Shown here piece after piece: positions 34,360 to 43,628 of a stretch of DNA of 64,000 nt. Every line of letters begins with the position of its first letter. The stretch's first letter is position 1. Both the position numbers and the translations under genes were made by a program. The notes beneath the pieces were generated by a model, which saw nothing but the letters and a program-made list of their open reading frames with translations, had not been told where the DNA came from and did no database searches. Source of the stretch: Cloacibacillus porcorum (GTDB taxonomy: Bacteria; Synergistota; Synergistia; Synergistales; Synergistaceae); the NCBI RefSeq assembly GCF_001701045.1, contig NZ_CP016757.1:124001-188000 (forward strand). Reading direction: 5' to 3'.

Positions 34360-35484
34360 TTATGCCAGCTCTTTTACAAACTCGCTGAGCTTCGCGAGCC
34401 CCTCTTCGAGCTCTCTTTTATTACAGGCGTAGCCGATGCGGAAGCAGTGTTCCTCGTCGAAGCATGAGCCGGGCGTGAGAAAGGCTCCCGTCTCCGCGAG
34501 CAGCTTCGAACAAAACTCTTCCGAGGGCATATCGACGTCACAGTATAACAGCGCCGTTGTGCCGCACTGCGGCTTTACATAGGAAAATCGCGGTTCTTTT
34601 GCGACCCATGCGTCAAGGACCGCCAAGTTTTCCTTTACGATTCCGCGGTTGCGCCCGATGATCGCCTCCTTCGCCTCCAGCGCGATCGCCGCGAGCGCCT
34701 CGTCGATCATGCCACAGCTTATCGTGTCATAATCGCGGTGCAGCAGTATCTCGCGCATCGCCTCCTTGCTGCGCGTCGCAATCCAGCCGAGACGCAGCCC
34801 CGCGAGGGAGAAGACCTTCGACATGCTGCCGACCGCGATTCCCTTCTCGTAGAGGTCGGCGATGGATTCAGGATAGCCGTCCTCCTGAGTAAGAAACCTG
34901 TAGACCTCGTCGCATAGCACGTAAGCGCCCACGCCGCGGGCGATCTCGACGATTCCGCGCAGCGTCTCCTCCGGTATCAGCGCGCCCGTTGGGTTGTTGG
35001 GGTTGTTTATGCAGATGATCTTTGTCTTTTCGTTGACGAGCGTGCGCAGCCTGTCGAGGTTTGGCAGGAAGTTCTCTTCCTTTTTCAGCTTCAGGATGCG
35101 CACCTTAGCGCCGTATGACTCGGGGATCGAATAGAGCTGCTGGTAAGTCGGCATCACGGAAACCACCGCGTCGCCGGGCTCGACGAGCGAATAGAGCGCC
35201 AGGTGGTTCGCCCCCGCCGCGCCGTGCGTGGTGATGATCTCCTCCGTTCCAACTGAACGGTAGAGGCCGGAGATTGCCGTCTTCAGCTCATCCGCGCCGA
35301 ATATCGCGCCGTAGGTCATACGCCGCTGCGCGAGGGTCTCAAAAAACTCCCGCCGGTCACGTCCCGCGAGGCGGAAGAGCTCATCCAGCGTCACGGAGTC
35401 GACGCAGGTCTCCGCGATGTTGTACTTTGCCTTTGTCTCGTTGAGATTCATCCATTCTTCGACTTTGAATGTGGCTATCTTCAT
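34360..35484 (-). CDS. PLP-dependent aminotransferase, class I/II (A)
   Basis: 374 aa, fold-type I. The substrate and cofactor motifs are ICINNPNNPTGALIP, the Asp of YVLCDEVYRFL and the PLP lysine of SMSKVFSLAGLRLGW. The C-terminal arginine region is FRIGYACN. It follows the GntR regulator by 26 bases and is the second gene of that operon, back to back with an operon containing another aminotransferase, an amino-acid racemase and a homoserine-dehydrogenase-like enzyme. It probably acts in the same route. The amino acid is unknown. Confidence 0.9.
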   Translation of the reverse strand: MKIATFKVEEWMNLNETKAKYNIAETCVDSVTLDELFRLAGRDRREFFETLAQRRMTYGAIFGADELKTAISGLYRSVGTEEIITTHGAAGANHLALYSLVEPGDAVVSVMPTYQQLYSIPESYGAKVRILKLKKEENFLPNLDRLRTLVNEKTKIICINNPNNPTGALIPEETLRGIVEIARGVGAYVLCDEVYRFLTQEDGYPESIADLYEKGIAVGSMSKVFSLAGLRLGWIATRSKEAMREILLHRDYDTISCGMIDEALAAIALEAKEAIIGRNRGIVKENLAVLDAWVAKEPRFSYVKPQCGTTALLYCDVDMPSEEFCSKLLAETGAFLTPGSCFDEEHCFRIGYACNKRELEEGLAKLSEFVKELA

Positions 35485-35510
35485 GTTTTTCTCCCCGTTT
35501 CCTGATAAGT

Positions 35511-36161
35511 TTAATGGCCCAGCTTCAAATCGAGGAACCCGTTGTGTACGTGCACCCCTATCATTTTTATCGCCGCTTCGGTGTCTCTCTCTTTTATAAG
35601 TTCCAGCAGCTTGCGGTGTTCGGAGAGGCTGCGGTTGTTTGAAAAATCAAGATAGTTTTCGTAAAGCACCATATAGACGTCCGTCGTGTTGATCGCCGTG
35701 CGAATGTGCTGGCAGAGGATTTCGTTGCCCCCAGCCTCGGCGATGCTCAGATGAAAGCGGCTGTTTATCTCCGGATACTTCTCGGCGCTTATCCTGCCTT
35801 CGTAAACCGCCTGCTCTTCTTCGATGTTCTCTTCCAGAAGCCGCAGCAGAAGCGGCGTGACATTCGGCATCGCCTCTTCGATGCCCCACTGTTCCAGCTT
35901 GGCGCGGACCTCGTAGGCGTTTATCATTTCGCGCCGCGTCGGCGAGGCGACCCAGACGCCGCTGTTGGGCACCATGCGCAGCCACCCTTCAAGCGTAAGC
36001 TTGCGCAGCGCCTCGCGCACCGGCGTGCGGCTTACCCCGATTTCCTGCGAAAGCGTTATCTCCGCGAGCCGCTGTCCAGGTTTTAACTTTTTCAGCATGA
36101 TCATCTTTTTTATCTCGGAATAGGCGACCCCTGGGGCGGTCTGCTCAATAAAGCTGTCCAT
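35511..36161 (-). CDS. GntR-family regulator, FCD subfamily (A)
   Basis: 216 aa from the second ATG (36161), six or seven bases after GGGAGAG. The N-terminal winged helix shows TLSQEIGVSRTPVREALRKL, the GntR recognition segment. The C-terminal FCD domain contains helices with metal or ligand residues (NSRFHLSIAEAGGN and EHRKLLELI). FCD regulators usually respond to organic acids or amino acids. It is divergent from the racemase operon, whose promoter carries a palindrome suited to it. Confidence 0.93.
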   Translation of the reverse strand: MDSFIEQTAPGVAYSEIKKMIMLKKLKPGQRLAEITLSQEIGVSRTPVREALRKLTLEGWLRMVPNSGVWVASPTRREMINAYEVRAKLEQWGIEEAMPNVTPLLLRLLEENIEEEQAVYEGRISAEKYPEINSRFHLSIAEAGGNEILCQHIRTAINTTDVYMVLYENYLDFSNNRSLSEHRKLLELIKERDTEAAIKMIGVHVHNGFLDLKLGH

Positions 36162-36187
36162 AATCATCTCTCCCGTGATGGTTATTA

Positions 36188-36300
36188 TTGTATCCCATTG
36201 TATATATTGTACCTCTGTTTATGTAATAAAAACAATAGGCGAAATAGTTGACGGATGATTCTTTTTGATTATAATACAGTTGTATCCAATAGAATACATA
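36188..36300 (+). promoter_or_regulatory. promoter and GntR-type operators, divergent region
   Basis: TTGACG (36248-36253) and TATAAT (36270-36275) with a 16-base spacer form a strong promoter for the racemase operon. Just downstream TGTATCCAATAGAATACA (36281-36298) is an inverted repeat, TGTAT-N8-ATACA, placed where a repressor would block initiation. A similar half-site cluster, TTGTATCCC then TTGTATATATTGTACC, lies at 36188-36214 in front of the gntR gene, suggesting autoregulation. Confidence 0.6.
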
Positions 36301-36352
36301 GGGATGCAGTAGAATTCAATAAACTTGAGCAACTATATATGGAGGTGCTGTA

Positions 36353-37462
36353 ATGAAGTACACGCGTATGCCCATTGAAAAGGAGTCGCCGGAACAGTTC
36401 GGCTATGAGAAGATCAAGAACAATCTCACCGAAACTTCCGTCCGCGACCGCAATATCAAGGACTTGGGAATCGTACTGGACGACATCCTTCTCCCCTATG
36501 GAGACCATCTCGGAGACCCGCGTCTCAGAAAGCTTATCGCAGAACAGTCTAATATCACCGACCCGGACTGTGTCATCATCACCGGCGGCGCGGCGTCGGC
36601 GCTCTTTCTCGTCGCCTCGTCGCTGCTTGAACCGGGCAGCCACATGATAGTCGCACGTCCCAACTATGGCACGAATATCGCGACGCCCGAAGCGATCGGT
36701 GCGGATGTCGGCTACCTCGACCAGAAGTTTGAAGAGGGTTTCCGCGTGGATATCGAAAGACTTGAATCGATGATCCGTCCCGATACGAAGTACATCTCAT
36801 TGACGAACCCGCATAATCCCACCGGCACGATGATGGGGCTGGAAGAGGTTAAGAGAGTCATCGCCGTCGCCGAGGAACATAACGTTTGGCTGCTTATGGA
36901 CGAAACATACCGCGATATGTTCAAGGACGAAGTTCTGCCTGTCGCCGCGTCGCTCTCGCCAAAGGTCATCTCTATCTCCTCGCTCTCGAAGACCTACGGC
37001 ATACCGGGAATCCGTATCGGCTGGGCCGTCTGCCAGGATAAAGAGATGATGGATATGCTTTTGGCCGCGAAAGAACAGGTCTGCATCGGCGGCAGCGTCG
37101 TTGACGAATATATTGGTTTCGCCGCACTCTCGCAGAAAAAGGAATGGATCGCAGAAAATGACGCCCTTATCGCGAGGCATTTCGCCATTGTTAAGGACTG
37201 GGTGGAGCACGAGGAATTTGTCGAATGGGTCGAGCCGCGCGCGGCCTGTACCTGTTTCCCGCGCATCAAGGAATCCGCTGGCGTCGATATCGAAAAGTTT
37301 TATAAGGTCATGAACGATAAATACGGTACCTATATCGGCCCCGGCCACTGGTTTGGCTTTGAGGATAGTTACATGCGCATCGGATACGCCTGGCCGCTCG
37401 AAGATGAACTTAAAGCCGGTCTTGCGGGAATCTCCGCGGCGATCAGAGAGGCCAGAGGATAG
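36353..37462 (+). CDS. PLP-dependent aminotransferase, class I/II (B)
   Basis: 369 aa. The fold-type I motifs are SLTNPHNPTGTMMG, LLMDETYRDMF and the PLP lysine in SSLSKTYGIPGIRIGW. YMRIGYAWP gives the C-terminal Arg. GGAGG lies before the ATG at 36353. It is the first gene of an operon with an amino-acid racemase, a homoserine-dehydrogenase-like protein and an NhaC carrier. Relatives include catabolic amino-acid transaminases and capreomycidine-synthase-like enzymes; the substrate is not identified. Confidence 0.91.
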   Translation: MKYTRMPIEKESPEQFGYEKIKNNLTETSVRDRNIKDLGIVLDDILLPYGDHLGDPRLRKLIAEQSNITDPDCVIITGGAASALFLVASSLLEPGSHMIVARPNYGTNIATPEAIGADVGYLDQKFEEGFRVDIERLESMIRPDTKYISLTNPHNPTGTMMGLEEVKRVIAVAEEHNVWLLMDETYRDMFKDEVLPVAASLSPKVISISSLSKTYGIPGIRIGWAVCQDKEMMDMLLAAKEQVCIGGSVVDEYIGFAALSQKKEWIAENDALIARHFAIVKDWVEHEEFVEWVEPRAACTCFPRIKESAGVDIEKFYKVMNDKYGTYIGPGHWFGFEDSYMRIGYAWPLEDELKAGLAGISAAIREARG

Positions 37463-37514
37463 AGACAAAGGTCTGGGGGCCCTCGCCGGCCATCGGATAT
37501 GTCGGAAAAAACTG

Positions 37515-38603
37515 ATGGATAGATATCCTCTGCTTGAGATAGACGGCAAAATTATTCGCCGCAACGCGGAAATATTACTTGGCGAATGCAGAAGGAACGG
37601 TGTCGAACCATTTGCCGTGCTAAAGGGTTTCAATGCCCTTCCCGGTATAAGAGATGTCCTGGTAAAGGCCGGATATAAAACACTGGCAAGTTCAAGGCTG
37701 CCGCATCTTGCGGCGGTGAAAGAGGCTGGGCTGGCCGTGGAGACTCTTGGACTGCGCCTGCCGATGCTCTCTGAAGTGCACGAAGTTGTGAGGGTCTGCG
37801 ATATCAGTCTCAACTCCGAGCCGGAGACGCTGAGAGCCCTTGACCGTGCCGCCGGAGCCGCCGGCCGCTTTCACAAGGTAATATTGATGCGTGACCTCGG
37901 GGATCTGCGGGAGGGGATATTTGAGGGCGAAAGGTTTATCGAAACGGCGCTTTACGTCGAGCGCGAACTTAAAAATCTTTGTCTTTACGGCGTTGGTGTC
38001 AATCTTACCTGCTATGGTTCCGTTATCCCGACGGAAAAGAACCTTTCCGAACTTGCCGCTAATGCCGCGGATATCGAAAAACTCATTGGCAGAAAGCTGG
38101 CGGTGGTATCCGGCGGTAACACGACCTCTCTTCCGCTTCTGCTGCGTGGTGCTATGCCTGAGGGAATAAATAATCTCCGTATCGGAGAGGCGATCGTTGT
38201 CCCCTGCGATCTTGCCGGCCAGTGGCGCTGTCCCGTCGAGGGGCTTTCCAACAGAGGGCTTGTGCTCAAAGCGGAGATCATTGAAATAGGCAGAAAGCCG
38301 ACGCATCCGATCGGCGAACTGGGTACAAACTGCTTTGGCTCCCACAGCCATTACGAAGACCGAGGCGTTCGCCGGCGGGCTTTGCTTGCCCTTGGAGCCT
38401 TTGATATCGGCGATCCGGAAAAGCTCATTCCAGACGATCCGGGAATAAAGATACTGGGCGCGAGCAGCGACCACATGATAATAGATATTGAAGAGAGCGA
38501 GAATGATTACCGTCTCGGGGATGTCGTTTCTTTCACGCTCCACTATCAGGCGATGCTCTTCGCCACTGAAAACCCACTCATCAAAAAACGATATGTAAGT
38601 TGA
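37515..38603 (+). CDS. alanine/ornithine racemase-family PLP enzyme
   Basis: About 362 aa from the ATG at 37515, where the protein begins YPLLEIDGKIIRRNAEIL as the family does. The PLP lysine is expected in FAVLKGFNALPG. ASSRLPHLAAVK, VVSGGNTTSLPLL and NNLRIGEAIVV are the other conserved blocks of the ornithine/lysine/alanine racemase (fold type III) group. Its presence between an aminotransferase and a dehydrogenase suggests interconversion of D- and L-forms of the operon substrate. The ornithine-fermentation genes (oraES, ord) are not present, so ornithine itself is not assumed. Confidence 0.85.
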   Translation: MDRYPLLEIDGKIIRRNAEILLGECRRNGVEPFAVLKGFNALPGIRDVLVKAGYKTLASSRLPHLAAVKEAGLAVETLGLRLPMLSEVHEVVRVCDISLNSEPETLRALDRAAGAAGRFHKVILMRDLGDLREGIFEGERFIETALYVERELKNLCLYGVGVNLTCYGSVIPTEKNLSELAANAADIEKLIGRKLAVVSGGNTTSLPLLLRGAMPEGINNLRIGEAIVVPCDLAGQWRCPVEGLSNRGLVLKAEIIEIGRKPTHPIGELGTNCFGSHSHYEDRGVRRRALLALGAFDIGDPEKLIPDDPGIKILGASSDHMIIDIEESENDYRLGDVVSFTLHYQAMLFATENPLIKKRYVS

Positions 38604-38639
38604 TACGGCAAGTCCGTTAACAGGTCAAAGGAGGAGCTT

Positions 38640-39683
38640 ATGAGCAGAATAATCAAATATTGTATGGCCGGCTTCGGTAATGTCGGCGTAAGGTTTGCGC
38701 GTCTGCTTTTGGAAAAGGAAGCGGAGTTAAGGGCGGAATACGGATGTGAAATGCGTCTTACTGGCATATGTACCCGTTCAAAGGGTACGCTGCTGAACTC
38801 CGAAGGTCTTGATCTTAAAAAGATCCTTGCAATGAACGAAGAGGCGGGCCGCTTTGATGAGAAGGACGATGATTTTGTCCGCTGCGGCACGGAAACTATG
38901 ATCGCCGCGTCGGAGGCAGATCTGCTCATCGAGCTCACGACACTGTCCATCGACGACGGCGAACCGGCGGCAAGCTATATCAGAACGGCGCTTAACCGCG
39001 GTATGCACGTAATAACCGCCAATAAGGGACCGGAGGCGTGGCGTTTTGACGAACTCAACGCTCTCGCTGAGGAAAAGGGGCGGATGTTTCTTTACGAGAC
39101 GATTGTGATGGACGGCACGCCGGTCTTTAATCTAGTCAAAAAAAACCTGCGCGGGAATAGGATTCTTGGAATAAAAGGAATCCTGAACGGCACGACGAAC
39201 TTTGTGCTGGGGGAGCTTGAGAGAGGCGGCAGTTATGAATCAGCGGTCAAAGAGGCGCAGCGCATACAGCTTGCCGAGGCCGACCCCTCGATGGATGTCG
39301 ACGGCTGGGACGGCGCGGCGAAGATTTGCGCGCTGGCAAATATCTTGATGGGGGCAAAGGCCAATCCGAAGGCGGTCCACGTGGAAAGCCTCGCTGACAT
39401 TGACGCCGCGGATGTCGCGGCGGCGCGCGAAAAGGGCTGCCGGATAAAGTATCTCTGCCGTGCTGAAGCCGGTGATGAAAATGGCGGCCTTAAATTAAGT
39501 GTCAAACCCGAGCTTATCCCCTTCGGCGATCCCCTTGCCAGCGTCAACGGAACGTCGGCCGCTGTCACCCTGTACACAGATCTTGCCGGGGAGATCTCCA
39601 TAGTGCAGACCGACCCTGGGATACTGCAGACGGCCTACGGTGTCTACAGCGATCTCTGTACGCTGATAGAAAGTACACAATAA
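38640..39683 (+). CDS. homoserine-dehydrogenase-like oxidoreductase (copy 1)
   Basis: 347 aa; AAAGGAGG before the ATG. MAGFGNVGVRFARLLLEKE is the nucleotide-binding loop and MHVITANKGP is the NAD(P)-site motif of homoserine dehydrogenases. EADPSMDVDGWDGAAK is the catalytic block. There is no C-terminal ACT domain and no aspartokinase nearby. Being placed in an amino-acid catabolic-type operon suggests oxidation of homoserine or a related hydroxy amino acid rather than threonine synthesis. A paralogue of the same length, about two-thirds identical by eye, is at 54599. Confidence 0.87.
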   Translation: MSRIIKYCMAGFGNVGVRFARLLLEKEAELRAEYGCEMRLTGICTRSKGTLLNSEGLDLKKILAMNEEAGRFDEKDDDFVRCGTETMIAASEADLLIELTTLSIDDGEPAASYIRTALNRGMHVITANKGPEAWRFDELNALAEEKGRMFLYETIVMDGTPVFNLVKKNLRGNRILGIKGILNGTTNFVLGELERGGSYESAVKEAQRIQLAEADPSMDVDGWDGAAKICALANILMGAKANPKAVHVESLADIDAADVAAAREKGCRIKYLCRAEAGDENGGLKLSVKPELIPFGDPLASVNGTSAAVTLYTDLAGEISIVQTDPGILQTAYGVYSDLCTLIESTQ

Positions 39684-39718
39684 AAACAGATACATAATTA
39701 CAAAAGGGAGGTACTGAA

Positions 39719-41209
39719 ATGTTAGAGTTTCTGAAGCTTTCTCCTGTCATTCTTCTTGCGGTAATGGTTGTGAACGGCGTAGATATCCTTATCTCCGCCT
39801 CCATAGGTCTTTTTGTCGCGGCTTTTATATGTAAGTTCACCGAGAAGATGAAGTTCGCGGACATTATGAACGAAGCCGTCGAAGGGGCGAAGGAGGCGAC
39901 GCTGCTGGCCTTTATCCTGATGCTCGCCTACGCGCTGGCGGAGATATTCATGAGCACCGGCGTCGGCGCGGCGGCTATCTCCATATTTCTTCACGTCGGA
40001 GTCACGGGAAAGACGGTGGCCGTCGTCGCGTTCCTTACGACATGCGTTCTCTCCGTCTCTACCGGTACCTCATGGGGAACCTTCGCGGCCTGCATTCCCA
40101 TCTTTATCTGGCTCTGCAACGTAGTAGGCGGCAACCCCGCGATGACCTTTGCCGCGGCGGTGGGCGGCTCCGCCTTTGGCGACAACATCGGACTTATCTC
40201 CGATACTACGATACTCAGCTCGGGCCTGCAGGGGGTCAAAGTCGTCGACCGGATACGTGCGCAGGGGCCGTGGTCTGTGTTATGCGTCATTCTTGCCGCT
40301 ATTTGTTTCTATTCATTAAGCGTGGCGATGGGTCTTCCCGACAATGCGGGAGATCCGTCGAAGATACTGGCCGCGATGTCTCAAGAGACCATAAAAGTGC
40401 TCGAGGAGGAACGTCCTGCGGTGCTCACCCTGCTTGCCCAGGTAAAAGACGGTGTGCCGCTCTATATGATAATCCCGGTGATAATTGTCGTTACAATGGC
40501 GGTCATGCGCATGGATACCATCAGCTGCCTTTCCACCGGCATAGTCTGTGCGATCGCCTTCGGCTATGCCGCGGGTACAGTCACTTCGATTTCGGACGTC
40601 ATCGGACTTGTGCAGTCCGGTTTTGAAAGCGCCGGAAGCTGGGCCGTCATAATGCTCTTCTGGGCGATGGGATTTGGCGCGGTAATGCGTAGGATGGATG
40701 CCTTTGGTCCGATCGCGGCCTTCTTTGTAAAGATCAGTCGCAGGGTGCGCCACCTTGTCGTCTGCAACGGGCTGCTGTGCCTCATAATCAATGCCACCGT
40801 TAATGAGGAGATGTCGCAGATGGCGACGGTCGGACCGGTTTTAAAAGATATAATCAACAATAATGTCGAGGGATCGGAGGAGGACAAATACAAACTGCGC
40901 AACAGAAACGCGCTCTTTTCCGATGCCGTGGGCGTTCATTCCGCCGCGCTGATTCCCTGGCACACGGGGGTTGCCTACTATATGGGGCTGGCGGCGGCAG
41001 TATATCCACTCTATCACTTTACAATAGGGGACCTATATTACAACTTCATGGGAATAATCTGTGTCGTATCGATATATGTTCTGACCTTTACCGGCTGGGA
41101 CAGATTCATACCGCTTTTTGGCCTGCCCGAAGAGCCTGCGGTCAGACTGAAAAAGGTTGAGGAGCGAGATTATCAGATGGAAGAAGAGCTGCTTTCAGAC
41201 CCAAATTAA
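39719..41209 (+). CDS. NhaC-family carrier (copy 2)
   Basis: 496 aa, NhaC family, with STGTSWGTFAACIPIF and AFGDNIGLISDTTILSSG. AAAGGGAGG lies before the ATG. It is strikingly similar to copy 1 at 14357 along the whole length. As the last gene of an amino-acid operon it probably moves the substrate or product of that route in exchange for Na+ or H+. A pure pH-homeostasis role is less likely in this position. Confidence 0.92.
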   Translation: MLEFLKLSPVILLAVMVVNGVDILISASIGLFVAAFICKFTEKMKFADIMNEAVEGAKEATLLAFILMLAYALAEIFMSTGVGAAAISIFLHVGVTGKTVAVVAFLTTCVLSVSTGTSWGTFAACIPIFIWLCNVVGGNPAMTFAAAVGGSAFGDNIGLISDTTILSSGLQGVKVVDRIRAQGPWSVLCVILAAICFYSLSVAMGLPDNAGDPSKILAAMSQETIKVLEEERPAVLTLLAQVKDGVPLYMIIPVIIVVTMAVMRMDTISCLSTGIVCAIAFGYAAGTVTSISDVIGLVQSGFESAGSWAVIMLFWAMGFGAVMRRMDAFGPIAAFFVKISRRVRHLVVCNGLLCLIINATVNEEMSQMATVGPVLKDIINNNVEGSEEDKYKLRNRNALFSDAVGVHSAALIPWHTGVAYYMGLAAAVYPLYHFTIGDLYYNFMGIICVVSIYVLTFTGWDRFIPLFGLPEEPAVRLKKVEERDYQMEEELLSDPN

Positions 41210-41227
41210 CAGATAGCCTTGGATATA

Positions 41228-41274
41228 AAAAGGCGGAGCTGCGCGAATTTCGATCGCGTATGCTCCGCCTTTTT
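41228..41274 (+). terminator. terminator after the racemase operon
   Basis: AAAAGGCGGAGC pairs with GCTCCGCCTTTTT; T's and A's on both sides may also serve the converging EFR1 gene. Confidence 0.9.
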
Positions 41275-41348
41275 GCGATATTTTAGGTGAATGGCGGAAC
41301 TCCCGGCGTAACCGCCGCCACAAGTTCGCCGCCCACTTTGCCGGAAAC

Positions 41349-42131
41349 CTAAATAAAAATTTCCGGTTCTTTCCTCTTTGAGTTCTTCAGCGCGAAGAGC
41401 TTTTCCGCCGCGCAGAGCATGAGCTTGTTGAGAGACCGCGCCCCCTGCGGACAGACCTTGATGCAGCGCATACAGGTGATACATTTTTCCGTATCGGTAT
41501 TCTCTGGAGTTTCCGCCGGGATAGCCTTTACGGGGCATTTGGCGGCGCAGAGGCCGCATTTAACGCAACTGTTGTCGGCCGAAGGCTTAAAGGGCACGCC
41601 GTTATATTCGCGGTAGGGCAGATTCCCCTTCAGTGCCAGCGGTTCGGCGGCAGCGGCCTTGTTGATTTTGGCAAGCTTCTTCACTACCTCTTGGGCAAAC
41701 TTTTCAATCGCCTTAAAATCCTGTTCGTCCGGGCGTCCCGCCGCGACGGAGTGCATAATATTGTGCTCGGCGATAAAGGCCGCCGCCGCGATGACCCTAA
41801 AGCCACGCTGTTCGAGAAGATCCCGCAGCTCAAGCAGGGCGTCGTCATAGTCGCGGTTTCCGTAGACGGCGACGATCACCGCCGGAGTCCCATCTCCGTG
41901 GAGGTTTTTCAAACGCTGTGCCGCTGCGGCGGGTATGCGTCCGCCGTAGACCGGCACGCCGGCCAACAGCAGTTCATCCGCCGAGAGGCGGTATTCTCCG
42001 TCGTCTGCCGGATAATCCGTGATGTCCAGCTCCTGAACAGGCCACGGCAGTTCTTTGGTGATTGCTGACAATATCCTGTGCGTTGAATCTGTGGGGCTGA
42101 AATAAACCGATACGGCATTTTTGATATCCAT
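41349..42131 (-). CDS. EFR1-family flavodoxin-ferredoxin fusion
   Basis: About 260 aa from the ATG at 42131, six bases after GAGGTG. Residues 1-150 are flavodoxin-like (VYFSPTDSTHRIL at the FMN phosphate site, LLAGVPVYGGRIP). Residues about 190-240 hold two [4Fe-4S] clusters (CVKCGLCAAKCPVKAI and CITCMRCIKVCPQGA). EFR1 proteins are thought to be cytosolic electron carriers in anaerobes. It lies 22 bases after the hemolysin III gene on the same strand and is probably co-transcribed with it. Confidence 0.9.
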   Translation of the reverse strand: MDIKNAVSVYFSPTDSTHRILSAITKELPWPVQELDITDYPADDGEYRLSADELLLAGVPVYGGRIPAAAAQRLKNLHGDGTPAVIVAVYGNRDYDDALLELRDLLEQRGFRVIAAAAFIAEHNIMHSVAAGRPDEQDFKAIEKFAQEVVKKLAKINKAAAAEPLALKGNLPYREYNGVPFKPSADNSCVKCGLCAAKCPVKAIPAETPENTDTEKCITCMRCIKVCPQGARSLNKLMLCAAEKLFALKNSKRKEPEIFI

Positions 42132-42153
42132 ATTATTCACCTCGTTGCCGGCC

Positions 42154-42801
42154 TTAGGCCAGATAATGGGAAACCGTAATATAGTGGCAGAGAGAGCCGC
42201 CCATCACGAAGAGATGGAAGAGTTCGTGCGGTCCAAACCACGAGAAGGAGAGCCGCGGCCGCTCAAGCCCGAAGATGACGGCTCCTGCTGTGTATAGAAG
42301 TCCGCCTGCCACGAGCCAGACGAGAGCGCCCGGCGTGAGCGCATGTACCAGCGGTACGATGAAAAAGGCCGCGATCCAGCCCATTGCCACGTAGAGCGAA
42401 CAGGAGAGCCAGACGGGGGCCTCCATCCAGAATATCTTCATCAACAGCCCCGCCGCGGCGACGCCCCAGACGAGAGAGAGCATGATATATCCGAGCGGAT
42501 AGCCGAGAGTGATCACGCATATCGGCGTGTATGTCCCCGCGATCAGCAAAAAGATCGCGATGTGGTCTAGCCGCTGCATGAATTTTGCCGCGCGCGCCTG
42601 AACGGCGCAGCACCAATGGTAGATTGAGCTTGTCGAATATAACACGACCATACTGATCCCAAAGACGAGCACGGAGACGAAGGCGGCGGCGCCCTCTTCG
42701 CCGAAGGCGTCGTAAGCCAACTTTATTGTCCCCGCGAGCGCGAAGAGCGCCCCCGCGAGGTGTGTGAGAGAGCTTGTGATCTCCCTTTTATCTTTTTTCA
42801 T
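42154..42801 (-). CDS. hemolysin III family (YqfA-type) membrane protein
   Basis: 215 aa with seven predicted membrane helices. The family metal-ligand residues appear as STSSIYHWC, MQRLDHIAIFLLIAG and GPHELFHLFVMGGSLCHY (H-x3-H...H). Members of this PAQR-related family are integral membrane proteins of uncertain function; the name hemolysin comes from one early report and is not evidence of toxicity. It is first in a small operon with the EFR1 gene. Confidence 0.92.
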   Translation of the reverse strand: MKKDKREITSSLTHLAGALFALAGTIKLAYDAFGEEGAAAFVSVLVFGISMVVLYSTSSIYHWCCAVQARAAKFMQRLDHIAIFLLIAGTYTPICVITLGYPLGYIMLSLVWGVAAAGLLMKIFWMEAPVWLSCSLYVAMGWIAAFFIVPLVHALTPGALVWLVAGGLLYTAGAVIFGLERPRLSFSWFGPHELFHLFVMGGSLCHYITVSHYLA

Positions 42802-43024
42802 TCAGGCGGATGCCTCCTTTAGAGCCTTGTAAAGATATTATACCGCTAATATGAAAAGCGGAAATGAAGGCCCGTTATTTTAGTCAATTAAAGTCAATCA
42901 ATTATTTCTCTCTTTTATTTAACACAAGTCTATGGCCGCTCTTGATATATTGACTATAAGACAATATTATTAGTAAAAAATGTTTTATAGTTATCTTAAA
43001 TAAAACATCCATAAAAACAAAAAA

Positions 43025-43052
43025 CGGCATCCCGAAACAAACTGGGATGCCG
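43025..43052 (-). terminator. terminator of the NUDIX gene
   Basis: CGGCATCCC pairs with GGGATGCCG around a 10-base loop; on the minus strand it is followed by TTTTTTGTTTTT. The rest of the 284-base gap (42802-43085) is AT-rich and holds no gene, only the likely promoter of the hemolysin III operon. Confidence 0.85.
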
Positions 43053-43085
43053 AAACAAACGGTCAGAGGCTGCCGCTGTAAGGCG

Positions 43086-43481
43086 TCAGATGCTGCGGTA
43101 ATTTTTCAGCTTTTGTAAAATCTCCACGTCCGCGGGACAGAAATCGTAGAGGGGGATCTCCTCTCTCCTTATCCAGCGGATGTCGTTATGCTCAAGCTTA
43201 CGCGGTACGCCCTCCGCAATTTTCGCGTTAAAGAGGGTGAGGTGAACGCAGATGTCGGGATATCGGTGTTCAACCTCCGTGAATACGCCGCCCACGGAGA
43301 TAGCGACGCCAAGCTCTTCGCGGCATTCGCGCATCAGAGCCTCCTCCTTCGTCTCGCCAGGTTCCACCTTGCCGCCGACAAACTCCCAGAGCAGGCCGCG
43401 CGCCTTCTCCGCCGGACGCTGGCAGATCATGAATTTATCATTGTCCCAAATCAGCGCCGCTACAACTTCCGTCATCTTCAT
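43086..43481 (-). CDS. NUDIX hydrolase, MutT-like
   Basis: About 131 aa from the ATG at 43481, six bases after GGAGGG. The NUDIX box is complete: GGKVEPGETKEEALMRECRE followed by ELGV, with the metal-binding glutamates. CQRPAEKARGLLWEFVGG is typical of MutT/CTP-pyrophosphohydrolase proteins that remove oxidised nucleotides. It is transcribed away from the HAD gene. Confidence 0.92.
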   Translation of the reverse strand: MKMTEVVAALIWDNDKFMICQRPAEKARGLLWEFVGGKVEPGETKEEALMRECREELGVAISVGGVFTEVEHRYPDICVHLTLFNAKIAEGVPRKLEHNDIRWIRREEIPLYDFCPADVEILQKLKNYRSI

Positions 43482-43628
43482 CCCGTACCCTCCGTTTCCT
43501 TCTATACCGCACATATTATAGGCGTTTTTGCAAAGGGCGTAGATGGGGATTGACATAACGGCGCACTTTTATACACTTAAACGGAGTATAAATATTGATA
43601 AAACAGCACTAAAAGGAGGATGGTACGG

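Noticed and set aside
36353-39683. Ornithine fermentation operon
   Set aside because: A racemase of the right family is present, but the aminomutase, diaminopentanoate dehydrogenase and thiolase genes are not.
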